A stretch of DNA of 64,000 nt from Levilactobacillus suantsaiihabitans (GTDB lineage Bacteria; Bacillota; Bacilli; Lactobacillales; Lactobacillaceae): positions 1 to 64,000 of the forward strand of contig NZ_RKLX01000012.1 of NCBI RefSeq assembly GCF_004745505.1, given 5' to 3'. The notes under the pieces are model-generated. The model made no database searches, was not told the DNA's origin, and worked only from the letters and a program-made list of their open reading frames with translations. How positions within the stretch are numbered: position 1 is the first letter of the stretch; each line of letters begins with the position of its first letter. Shown piece after piece: positions 54,321 through 62,009 of this stretch. The position numbers were made by a program, and so were the translations under genes.

Positions 54321-55322
54321 TTGAAAACAATCGGAATTAAGGGAGCTACCCTACTCATGCTACTGGGTGCTGTCGCTGGAAGTCTAGCTGTCACCAACGC
54401 CAGCGCTATGAGCAAAAGCGCAAAGCAATATTTAACGTCGGCCAAGAAAGCAGATCAAAAGTCGTCCAAAACTAGCAAGAAAATAGATAAGGCGTTTGAC
54501 AAGGTAGGTATGAGAAACCTTTCTGCTTTAATGGCGGATGGCAGCAATGGTGTTGTTCCAGGCAGTCCTGAAACCAATATTTTCTATACGACAAAGAAAG
54601 TTTCTCTCTCAAACGGAACCAGCAAAAAGGTAACGCTTGGAAAGGGTTCGGTTGTTTCTGGCACGGTTTACCAAAAGGGAACATTTACTGTCAGTTCTTT
54701 AAACTTGAGCAAGAAGAATCAGAAGAAAGTATTTAAAGGGTTGAGTACTAAGTATCCTGGAAGTGGTCTTTCGACCGTCAACGGCACACCATTAACTAAG
54801 TACACCAAAAATACCGCATTCGCCCACAATGGCGTTCGCAACCTTCCCGACTTACAGCAGAAGGGCTTACAATCATATTTCGATACGGACAAAGCAAATA
54901 ATCCATTTATCACAGTTACATCAGACAACTACTTGAACTACTACACTACCAGCTACAAGAAGGGAAATACTGCGAATTACAGTAAGATTTCTCAATCTGT
55001 TAAAATCAAAAAGTTCACACGTGGCTCTTCTAACTACACCTATTATCTAGCCAAGCCGTTAAAAGGTTTTGGCACTAAGAAAGTCAAAGTAGGTAAGAAG
55101 ACACTCTATAAGTTAAAGATGTCACTGGGCCATGTATTTATGGCGGCTGATAACTTTAACCATGACGCTGATACCTTTAGAATTACTGTTAATGTTGGCA
55201 ATAAACAATTCTATGTAACCCTAGGTGATGTCGCAGAATCATATGCATACGCATTGCAAGGACACAATTATGGTTCGTTTAGCACAAGTGAAGCAAAATC
55301 TTATATTGAAAGTTTGCAGTAA
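54321..55322 (+). CDS. Secreted protein of unknown function
   Basis: A 333-residue exported protein with a signal peptide (GATLLMLLGAVAGSLAVTNASA, cleavage near 29) and a basic, Ser/Lys/Tyr-rich mature part. A Lys-rich helix-like region (about 30-62) precedes a beta-rich body with repeats such as VSLSNGTSKKVTLGKGSVV and NYTYYLAKPLKGFGTKKVKV. The start is TTG, eight bases after GGGAGG. No domain is recognised. In composition it resembles the exported proteins at 33526 and 34772, but no clear alignment is seen. Confidence 0.75.
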   Translation: MKTIGIKGATLLMLLGAVAGSLAVTNASAMSKSAKQYLTSAKKADQKSSKTSKKIDKAFDKVGMRNLSALMADGSNGVVPGSPETNIFYTTKKVSLSNGTSKKVTLGKGSVVSGTVYQKGTFTVSSLNLSKKNQKKVFKGLSTKYPGSGLSTVNGTPLTKYTKNTAFAHNGVRNLPDLQQKGLQSYFDTDKANNPFITVTSDNYLNYYTTSYKKGNTANYSKISQSVKIKKFTRGSSNYTYYLAKPLKGFGTKKVKVGKKTLYKLKMSLGHVFMAADNFNHDADTFRITVNVGNKQFYVTLGDVAESYAYALQGHNYGSFSTSEAKSYIESLQ

Positions 55323-55381
55323 TAAAAAAAGCGGAACAAGCTGCCTTTTGGCGCACGTTTCAGCTATATAAAGGTGACGCG

Positions 55382-55417
55382 AACGGGCCTGGGAGGTTTT
55401 ATCCCAGGCCCGTTTTT
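55382..55417 (+). terminator. Terminator of the secreted protein gene
   Basis: ACGGGCCTGGGA pairs with TCCCAGGCCCGT around GGTTTTA, then five T. An inverted GAAACGTGCGCC module lies just before, at 55340-55363. Confidence 0.85.
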
Positions 55418-55503
55418 GTATCAATTACCATTCGAATAAATTCGGCGGCTTGTCGCTCACGTGTCTGGCGACACAGTCGTCTAACGTTATAAGTGACTCC
55501 TAA
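55418..55503. repeat. 86-bp direct repeat, copy 2
   Basis: See copy 1 at 53202-53287. It abuts the stop of the frameshifted small gene. The two copies bracket about 2.1 kb of accessory genes. Confidence 0.85.
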
Positions 55504-55732
55504 AAGAAAGGAATGACTTCATAATCGGGGAAAGTATCAAACTTTGCCATGTCGTAAAGTTTTTTATTCAAATGTCCACGATAATTTTTCGGGTAGTCAT
55601 CAATAATGTCGTCTAAAAATTTCAAGCCATGATGTAACCGGCTATACAGTACTTGGCCTTTTTTCCATCCTCAGCCTGGTACAGATAATTTACAACATCC
55701 CCATCGTCAGATTGCAGCCAAAGTCTAATCAT
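55500..55732 (-). pseudogene. Frameshifted small gene (about 78 codons)
   Basis: From the ATG at 55732 (AGGAGGG upstream) the frame reads MIRLWLQSDDGDVVNYLYQA, then fails at a run of A (GATGGAAAAAAGG); with one base restored it continues QVLYSRLHHGLKFLDDIIDD and YRGHLNKKLYDMAKFDTFPD to a stop at 55500. The 233-base length fits a one-base deletion. The product resembles a small cytosolic immunity-like protein, but no family is recognised. Confidence 0.65.
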
Positions 55733-55865
55733 GAAGTCGTCCCTCCTGTCTCAATTCTTCGCCGTAATTATACAACTTATTAATTTCATTATGTGCTTTT
55801 TCATACAGCGAATTTATTTTGCTAGAATATCCGTTTCCAGTAATCAATTAAAATCTTCCAAATTA

Positions 55866-55900
55866 AACAAAAAAGCCTCAACCAAAATGGTCAAGACTTT
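55866..55900 (-). terminator. tRNA-Leu terminator
   Basis: Minus-strand AGTCT-ACCA pairs with TGGT-AGGCT (one G-U) and is followed by six T. Confidence 0.7.
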
Positions 55901-55913
55901 CTGTAAACCTCTG

Positions 55914-55998
55914 ATGCGGCCAAGAAGATTCGAACTTCCACCCGGATTACCCGGACAAGATCCTTAATCTTGCGCGTCTGCCAATTCCGCCATGGCCG
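55914..55998 (-). tRNA. tRNA-Leu (anticodon AAG)
   Basis: An 85-base class II tRNA. The acceptor stem GCGGCCA/TGGCCGC, anticodon stem CAAGA/TCTTG with loop TTAAGGA (anticodon AAG), a long variable arm and the T-loop GTTCGAATC are all present. The discriminator base is A; CCA is not encoded. It stands alone between thrB and the accessory region. Confidence 0.92.
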
Positions 55999-56078
55999 CA
56001 TTAACTCACAAGAAATAGTATACCAAATGATTTCGCACCTGACAATATTTTTTGCAAGTTAATTCAAAAAAGTTTTCT

Positions 56079-56960
56079 TTATGCATCGGTGAGGACGGTC
56101 GCGCCGTCCGGATCGAGGTCGATGATGCGCAGACTGCCGGCCAAGTCGCGCTTTTCCAACTTGGCTCGCAATAAGGTCAACTGCGCCGCCGTGCCAAAGG
56201 TGACCACGGTTGGACCGGCCCCACTCAGATACGTACCGACGATGCCCAGTTCGTGGGCCGCATCGCGAATTTGATTCAATTCAGGGACCAGCTGGGAACG
56301 GGCTTGCTCATGGAATTCGTCCCGTTCGATCATCTGGGAGGCCAACTCCCAATCTTTGGTCAACAGTGCGGCCACCAACACGTTGGCCACGCTGCTGGCG
56401 TGGACCGCCGTTGCCAATGGCAAATCCTTCGGCAAGGCCTCACGACTCTTACGGGCCAGTAACTTTTGCCCAGGGATGAAGACCAAGACCCGCAGATCTG
56501 GCAGCGGTAACTTGATGGCCTTGGCCGTGTCGCCATCGGTGGTAGCAACGGCGGCCTGCCCCATCAAGGCGGGGGCCACGTTGTCCACAGCGCCGCCTAA
56601 TTTGACCGCCCAGTTCAGCTGCTCGGGGATGGTCATGTCCATGTTGCCCAATTCGTTGGCAATCTTGATACCGGCAATGATGGCGCTGGTCGAACTCCCC
56701 AGGCCGCGAGATACCGGAATATCCGACATGACCGTCAGCTGGTGCGCTGGCAACTCAGGGTTGACCTGCAGGGCCGTTTGGACCATCAGGTTGTGCTCAT
56801 CGCGAGGAATCTCCGTCCCCAGCGCATGGTTGACCCGCCACTGTTCCGTTTTTTCCTCAATGATGACCGTTAAGTACAAGTGTAATGCCGCCCCAATCGA
56901 ATCAATGCCGGGGCCTAAGTTCGCCGCCGTGGCGGGAACCCGAATAATTGTTTTACCCAT
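56079..56960 (-). CDS. thrB: Homoserine kinase
   Basis: A GHMP-family kinase phosphorylating L-homoserine on the threonine pathway. The 293-residue protein has the N-terminal IIRVPATAANLGPGIDSIG (about 5-23), the ATP-binding PVSRGLGSSTSAIIAG (about 83-98) and GAVDNVAPALMG (about 123-134), plus the C-terminal YLSGAGPTVVTFG (about 243-255). AGGAGG precedes the ATG by eight bases. No hom or thrC gene is next to it; the neighbours are sprT-like and tex. Confidence 0.94.
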   Translation of the reverse strand: MGKTIIRVPATAANLGPGIDSIGAALHLYLTVIIEEKTEQWRVNHALGTEIPRDEHNLMVQTALQVNPELPAHQLTVMSDIPVSRGLGSSTSAIIAGIKIANELGNMDMTIPEQLNWAVKLGGAVDNVAPALMGQAAVATTDGDTAKAIKLPLPDLRVLVFIPGQKLLARKSREALPKDLPLATAVHASSVANVLVAALLTKDWELASQMIERDEFHEQARSQLVPELNQIRDAAHELGIVGTYLSGAGPTVVTFGTAAQLTLLRAKLEKRDLAGSLRIIDLDPDGATVLTDA

Positions 56961-56972
56961 CCTATCAACCTC

Positions 56973-57455
56973 CTAAGCTTGCGGCCGCGTCACGGCGACC
57001 ACCGTTTTTTGCCATTGTAAATGCCCGTGACACCGACCGCAGACCATCTTGGTGACGTCGATGCGTCGTGCCCGGTAGTATTTCTGCTGGCAGCGCGTGC
57101 AAACGTACAACTGCCATTGCCGCGGCCGTGGTCGCGCGTTCGGTGGCGCCGGGGCAAAGCGTAAACCGCCCACCTGCCGCAACAGCTGCTTAAAGGCCGC
57201 CGTGCGGTGCTGGCCCGATTGTCCGGCCAGATTCAAATGATAGTGGCACAGCTCGTGTTTGATGACGCCCACCAACACGGCGCGGTCGTGTTCCGTAATC
57301 ATTTTCGGATTGATTTCCAAATTATGATCGCCCAACCGGTAACGGCCACCCGTCGTTCGCAAGCGGGCATTGAACATCGCGTGGTGGCGGAACGGTTTGC
57401 CAAAACTCTCTAGGGAAATGCGCTCGACCAGCCGCTGTAATTCTTGATTAGTCAT
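56973..57455 (-). CDS. SprT-family zinc metalloprotease-like protein
   Basis: A 160-residue SprT-like protein (the Firmicutes YdcK group). The metal-binding helix is VIKHELCHYHLN (HExxH-type, about 64-75), and a C-terminal zinc ribbon has CTRC (about 120-123) and CGRC (about 140-143). The family resembles DNA-protein crosslink proteases, but bacterial functions are poorly known. The ATG overlaps the tex stop by eight bases, so it is coupled to tex. The frame ends 12 bases before thrB. Confidence 0.9.
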   Translation of the reverse strand: MTNQELQRLVERISLESFGKPFRHHAMFNARLRTTGGRYRLGDHNLEINPKMITEHDRAVLVGVIKHELCHYHLNLAGQSGQHRTAAFKQLLRQVGGLRFAPAPPNARPRPRQWQLYVCTRCQQKYYRARRIDVTKMVCGRCHGHLQWQKTVVAVTRPQA

Positions 57456-59643
57456 GTTGTTCAGCTCGCATCGTTAATTGGATTCGGTGACGATTCTCGT
57501 CGACGCTTAAGACCCAGACCGTGACGACGTCGCCAATCGTGACGACCGTGCTGGGGTCACTGACGTAGTGGTCGGCCAGTTGTGAAATGTGGACCAGGCC
57601 GTCTTGTTTCACGCCGATGTCCACGAAGGCGCCAAAATCGACCACGTTGCGGACGGTCCCTTGCAGCTCCATCCCCGGCTTCAAATCAGCCATGGTTAAC
57701 ACGTCTTGGCGCAACAACGGTGCCGGCATACTGTCACGTAAATCACGCCCCGGCTTGCTCAGCCCGGCAATGATGTCGCTTAACGTTGCCACGCCCACGC
57801 CCAGCTGGTCGGCCAACTTGGCCTGGTTCAACTGCGCCAACTGTTGCTGAAGCTTGGGCGTCCCAATCTGCCCATCCGGCGCCAGTTGCGTCAACAGTTG
57901 ATGAGCCGCCGCATAACTTTCTGGATGAATATCCGTGTTGTCCAGCGGTTCGCGGCCACCAATGATCCGCAGGAAGCCCACGGCCTGTTGGTAGGCTTTG
58001 GGTCCCAGGCGTGGCACCTTTTTCAACTCCTGCCGGGCAGCAAATGCCCCGTTTTCGTTGCGGTAAGCCACGATATTTTTCGCCGTCGTGGCCGTCAACC
58101 CAGAAATGTGCGTCAACAGCTCCGGACTGGCCGTATTGACGTTGACGCCGACCTGGTTGACCGCCGTTTCCACGACCCGGTCCAGTTGCGCATCCAACGC
58201 CTTTTCGGGGACGTCGTGTTGGTACTGACCCACGCCCACAGCCTTCGGGTCGATCTTGATCAGCTCGGCCAACGGGTCTTGGAGCCGGCGCCCGATGCTA
58301 ACGGCCGACCGTTCCTCGACGTGGAAGTCCGCAAACTCCGCACGAGCATTGGCGCTGGCGGAATAGACCGACGCCCCAGCCTCATTGACCAGCACGTAGT
58401 ACACCGGATGGTCCAGCGTCTTCAAGATCGTGCTGACAAATTCTTCGGATTCCCGGCTAGCGGTCCCGTTGCCAATGGCGATCATTTCGACGTGATACTT
58501 TTCCAATAATTGCTTGAATGCTGGCCCCGCGGCGGCGCGGTCCTTGGCATTGGCTGGCTTGTGCGGATAGATGACTTGCTTAGCCAAGAAGCGGCCGTTG
58601 GGGTCCATGATGGCCAACTTGCAGCCAGTCCGGTACGCTGGGTCAAAGCCCATGACGACCTTGCCCTTCAACGGTGCCTGCATCAACAGGTGATACAGGT
58701 TATTGCCGAACACCTGAATGGCGTGGTCGTCGGCTTTTTCGGTCAATTGGCGCCGCAACTCCCGTTCGATGGCGGGCCCCAAGAAGCGTTTGTACGCATC
58801 CGCAAAGGCCGCCGTCACCTTGGCCACGGCCGGTCCCTGATGCTGGCCGACCAGGCGGAAATGCCCATATTGCAAAATGGACGCTGGGTCAACGCTGATG
58901 CCGACCGTCAAAATCTTCTCGCGCTCGCCCCGGTTAATGGCCAGCACCCGGTACGGTGGCAATTGCTTCAACGGCTGACTGAAGTCGTAGTAGGTCGCGT
59001 AGACCTGTTGCTCATCGTCGTCGGCCGCCCCGCGTTTCAGCTTGCTGGTCAACTCCCCGTGCTGCCAAGTGAACTGGCGAATCCATTCCCGAAAGGCCGC
59101 CTGTTCGCTGAAGGTTTCCGCCAAGATTTCGTGAACCCCCGCCCAAACTGCCGGGAGGTCCGGTAAGTCCTTGGTCGGATCAACGAACTGTTGGGCCTTC
59201 GCGTCTAAGCCACTCGCCGGAAAGGTCAAGAGCCACTCCGTCAACGGGGTCAAGCCCGCTTCTCGTGCCACAGTTGCCTTGGTACGGCGCTTTTGTTTGT
59301 ACGGTAAATACAGGTCCTCGACTTGTTGAATGACAGTCGCCCGCGCAAAATTTTGCCGCAACGCCGGGGTCAATTTTCCCTGTTCGTCAATAATCTTCAA
59401 GACCTCTTGGCGCCGTTGGTTCAGCTTCATCAGCCGCCGCGCCTCATCCTCGATGTCGCGGATGGCGACTTCGTCTAGCGACCCCGTCCGCTCCTTACGG
59501 TACCGCGCAATGAACGGCACCGTGTTACCTTCGTCTAGTAGGGACAACACGGCCTGAATCTGTTGCACCCGGTACTGACTTAACTGTTGTTGCACCGGCT
59601 TAGCCAGCTCGCTGAGTGCCGTTTCTGTTTGTTTCGTTGCCAT
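57448..59643 (-). CDS. tex: Tex-family transcription accessory / RNA-binding protein
   Basis: A 731-residue nucleic-acid-binding protein that influences transcription and stress tolerance. It shows the N-terminal helical Tex region (LLDEGNTVPFIARYRKERTG, about 33-52), a YqgF/RNase H-like domain (MGFDPAYRTGCKLAIMD, about 332-348), a helix-hairpin-helix pair (SPELLTHISGLTATTAKNIV and VPRLGPKAYQQAVGFLRI) and a C-terminal S1 domain (QGTVRNVVDFGAFVDIGV, about 659-676). GGAGGGG lies four bases before the ATG. First gene of the tex-sprT-thrB unit. Confidence 0.95.
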   Translation of the reverse strand: MATKQTETALSELAKPVQQQLSQYRVQQIQAVLSLLDEGNTVPFIARYRKERTGSLDEVAIRDIEDEARRLMKLNQRRQEVLKIIDEQGKLTPALRQNFARATVIQQVEDLYLPYKQKRRTKATVAREAGLTPLTEWLLTFPASGLDAKAQQFVDPTKDLPDLPAVWAGVHEILAETFSEQAAFREWIRQFTWQHGELTSKLKRGAADDDEQQVYATYYDFSQPLKQLPPYRVLAINRGEREKILTVGISVDPASILQYGHFRLVGQHQGPAVAKVTAAFADAYKRFLGPAIERELRRQLTEKADDHAIQVFGNNLYHLLMQAPLKGKVVMGFDPAYRTGCKLAIMDPNGRFLAKQVIYPHKPANAKDRAAAGPAFKQLLEKYHVEMIAIGNGTASRESEEFVSTILKTLDHPVYYVLVNEAGASVYSASANARAEFADFHVEERSAVSIGRRLQDPLAELIKIDPKAVGVGQYQHDVPEKALDAQLDRVVETAVNQVGVNVNTASPELLTHISGLTATTAKNIVAYRNENGAFAARQELKKVPRLGPKAYQQAVGFLRIIGGREPLDNTDIHPESYAAAHQLLTQLAPDGQIGTPKLQQQLAQLNQAKLADQLGVGVATLSDIIAGLSKPGRDLRDSMPAPLLRQDVLTMADLKPGMELQGTVRNVVDFGAFVDIGVKQDGLVHISQLADHYVSDPSTVVTIGDVVTVWVLSVDENRHRIQLTMRAEQHD

Positions 59644-60301
59644 GCAACCCCTCCGTTACTTTTTTCGATATACCTGCATTATACCATGCCGGCGGGGCGC
59701 TTCGCCCGTCAGCGCCCAGACAAAAAGGTCACCCCACAAGTTGTGAAGCGACCCCGTTATTGTTTGGCTTAGTGACTCCTGGTGAAAACAATTGTTGGCA
59801 ACCGTATGTTGCTGGCTGGCCGCCTGCCGTTGCGCCGTACCAGTTGCCTGCGGCTGCCAGGGGTTCCACCTGCTATGGGGGACACCTCCAGCCCAGGCAC
59901 GGGCTTCCGGTTCGCTTGAAAGCCTGGCTAAGCCCGCCAGTCTCCCAAGTCGCCCCACGCTGTAGGCTGAGACAAAACCTCAGCCAACACCGTCGACACA
60001 GCTGGTTCCACCCCTGGCCTCCTCCGGCACGATAGCGATAGCCATTGGACTCGGAGATTCTGACCGTCCCATACCAGCAGACTTTCGCGCAACGGTAAGA
60101 CAACTAGCTCCTGCAGCGTTGCCAGAAAGTTCTGCCCGCCACAAGTGGACCAACGATACGGTTTCCGCCCCGTGATAGCCGCAGCGTGACACAGCCGGCA
60201 GCCGGTTTCGTTCAAGCCGGTCACCAAACCAGCCTAGCTGGGACTTATTCAGTAACAGCCTGACTGCTCGCCGGCTAATCGCCCTTTGTCCCCACTCTCC
60301 A
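59644..60301. other. Repeat-rich intergenic region
   Basis: 658 bases without a credible gene. 59810-59850 carries CTGGCCGCCTGCCGTTGC of the dispersed repeat; 60190-60300 carries the CCGGCAGCCGG...CTCGCCGGCTAATCGCCC hairpin also found at 5325-5365. The several overlapping open frames on both strands lack ribosome binding sites. The terminator expected after the gene at 60302 was not clearly found. Confidence 0.6.
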
Positions 60302-60751
60302 TTACATTGGGCTGGTCATGATCCGTTGCGTGGCGGCCGTGACCTTTTCCATCGCATTTTCTTGCGTCTTTTCGGCTTCGTCAAAGGCGGCTTGGTCGAC
60401 AGCTTGGTGCTCAACGTCGATGCTGTCCGTCATGGCTTGGCACGCCTTCGTGTAGGTCCGGTAGGCCGCGACCAGTGACTTGTGCTTGCCCAGAACCCGA
60501 ACTGGCACGTTGGCCTGTTGGAGCTTGTTCAAGTTATCCTCATAGCGGTCCGTGCCGCGTTGGAAATTGTCGGCGACCTTTTGCAAGTCGACTTGTGACA
60601 GGTCACTGACCGTGTCATTGTCAATGGCGCCGCGCATCTTTTCAAAGTCGGCGTTCATCGTTTCCGCGCCCTCTTCAGTCGTCTTCAACACGCCTGATAA
60701 GACCTGGATGTAGCCGTTCATATTGTTCTTTTGTAAACTGTTTCTTGCCAT
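60302..60751 (-). CDS. Helical protein of unknown function, in the NAD operon
   Basis: A 149-residue soluble, acidic and almost wholly helical protein with heptad-like stretches (VDLQKVADNFQRGTDRYEDN, about 54-73, and AAFDEAEKTQENAMEKVTAA). No signal or membrane segment. It starts 18 bases after nadE with GGAGGCGGAAACG upstream, so it is cotranscribed. I do not recognise a function; the shape suggests a four-helix bundle. Confidence 0.75.
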   Translation of the reverse strand: MARNSLQKNNMNGYIQVLSGVLKTTEEGAETMNADFEKMRGAIDNDTVSDLSQVDLQKVADNFQRGTDRYEDNLNKLQQANVPVRVLGKHKSLVAAYRTYTKACQAMTDSIDVEHQAVDQAAFDEAEKTQENAMEKVTAATQRIMTSPM

Positions 60752-60769
60752 CGTTTCCGCCTCCGTAAC

Positions 60770-61600
60770 TTAATTGCGCCAGAACGTGTCGTAGACGTTG
60801 ACTGGCAAATGCCGCTTGTGCGCGGTCTTGTGGTACCAACTTTCAATGCGTTCCGCCGCCGCAGTATCGATATCCTTGCCTTCCAGGTAGTCATCGATAT
60901 CCTGGTAACGAACGCCCAGCGCTGCCTCATCGGGCAAAGCCGGCCGGTCTTCTTCCAGATCGGCCGTCGGCACCTTTTGATACAAGTGTTCTGGCGCGCC
61001 CAAGTACCGCAACATCGCGGCGCCTTGACGCTTATCCAGCCGCCAAATGGGGCAAATATCCGCGGCCCCATCCCCGAATTTGGTATAAAATCCGGTGACG
61101 GCTTCCGCGGCGTGATCCGTGCCCACCACGGCGCCGTGACGGGCCCCCGCGATGGCGTACTGCGCGATCATGCGTTGCCGCGCCTTGATGTTACCCTTGT
61201 TAAAGTCACTGATGGTTTCGTGGTTGGCCGTAACGGCCGCCAACATGGCATCCGTGGCCGGTTGGATGTTGACCCGTTCGACCTCATCGGCATTCATGAA
61301 ATCAATCGCCATCATGGCGTCGTCCTCATCGGCCTGTTCGCCATACGGCAAGCGCACCGCGATGAACCGGTAGTCCTGATCACCGGTCTCCTGGCGCAAT
61401 TCCGTGACGGCTTGTTCACACAATAACCCGGCCAACGTCGAATCTTGACCGCCGGAAATGCCTAAGACCAGCGTCTTCATGAAGTCATAGTGCTTCAAAT
61501 AATCCTTTAAGAAATCCACACTCCGTCGCACCTCAGTTGCCGGGTCGATCGATGGTTGGACCTTCAACGCTTCAATAATTTCTTTTTGCATCGTACGCAT
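60770..61600 (-). CDS. nadE: NH3-dependent NAD synthetase
   Basis: It amidates nicotinate adenine dinucleotide to NAD using ammonia and ATP. The 276-residue protein has the PP-loop [14 protein letters not shown] (about 42-55), [20 protein letters not shown] (about 131-150) and the [20 protein letters not shown] motif (about 159-178). The glutaminase domain is absent, as in the short form. Three ATG codons lie close together (61603, 61600, 61591); 61600 is seven bases from AAGGGGG. It lies between pncB and the helical protein, so the salvage and final steps are adjacent. Confidence 0.95.
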   Translation of the reverse strand: MRTMQKEIIEALKVQPSIDPATEVRRSVDFLKDYLKHYDFMKTLVLGISGGQDSTLAGLLCEQAVTELRQETGDQDYRFIAVRLPYGEQADEDDAMMAIDFMNADEVERVNIQPATDAMLAAVTANHETISDFNKGNIKARQRMIAQYAIAGARHGAVVGTDHAAEAVTGFYTKFGDGAADICPIWRLDKRQGAAMLRYLGAPEHLYQKVPTADLEEDRPALPDEAALGVRYQDIDDYLEGKDIDTAAAERIESWYHKTAHKRHLPVNVYDTFWRN

Positions 61601-61639
61601 CATGCTGCCCCCTTGTTGACATGTAAGCATGGACCACCC

Positions 61640-61960
61640 GACCACTCTTGGGCCCACGTTTCAGCCATTTAGAATTGATACCTAAAAATTGAGAATAGAC
61701 TTGATTCTCGAATTAGCAAATTAGCACCACCACGGGCTAAGCCGCTTACTACTGGCTCTCACACTTGTAGCCGAGAGTCCGTCAAATATAGGTTCAGCCG
61801 TGGGAGTTCTCTTAGTGGCGCGGTGTATGCCGCTTAGAGAACTGGCGTCTTTGAGACGCGGCCTTCGGCTCAAAGCGAGGCCGAGACCGCACCTTGACTC
61901 GGCCGCTCCGCCCACCGCGTTCCAACCTATATTTGACGGACGGTAGGCGACCAGTTACCG
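61640..61960 (-). repeat. Dispersed intergenic repeat
   Basis: Read on the minus strand it contains CGCCTACCGTCCGTC, the GGAACGCGGTGGGCGG block, GGTCTCGGCC, GCCGAAGGCC and GCCAGTTCTC in order, matching 10371-10515 over about 120 bases. It fills the 409-base gap between pncB and nadE; no gene is seen there. Confidence 0.75.
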
Positions 61961-62009
61961 CTATACTATTGCCAACAACCAAATCTTCGCCATCAGACGT
62001 GAAACGCTG

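Noticed and set aside
55731-55967. 78-codon plus-strand frame
   Set aside because: It crosses the tRNA-Leu gene and its terminator.
59656-60227. Several overlapping frames of 70-139 codons
   Set aside because: High-GC repeat DNA keeps frames open on both strands; none has a start site or recognisable motifs.
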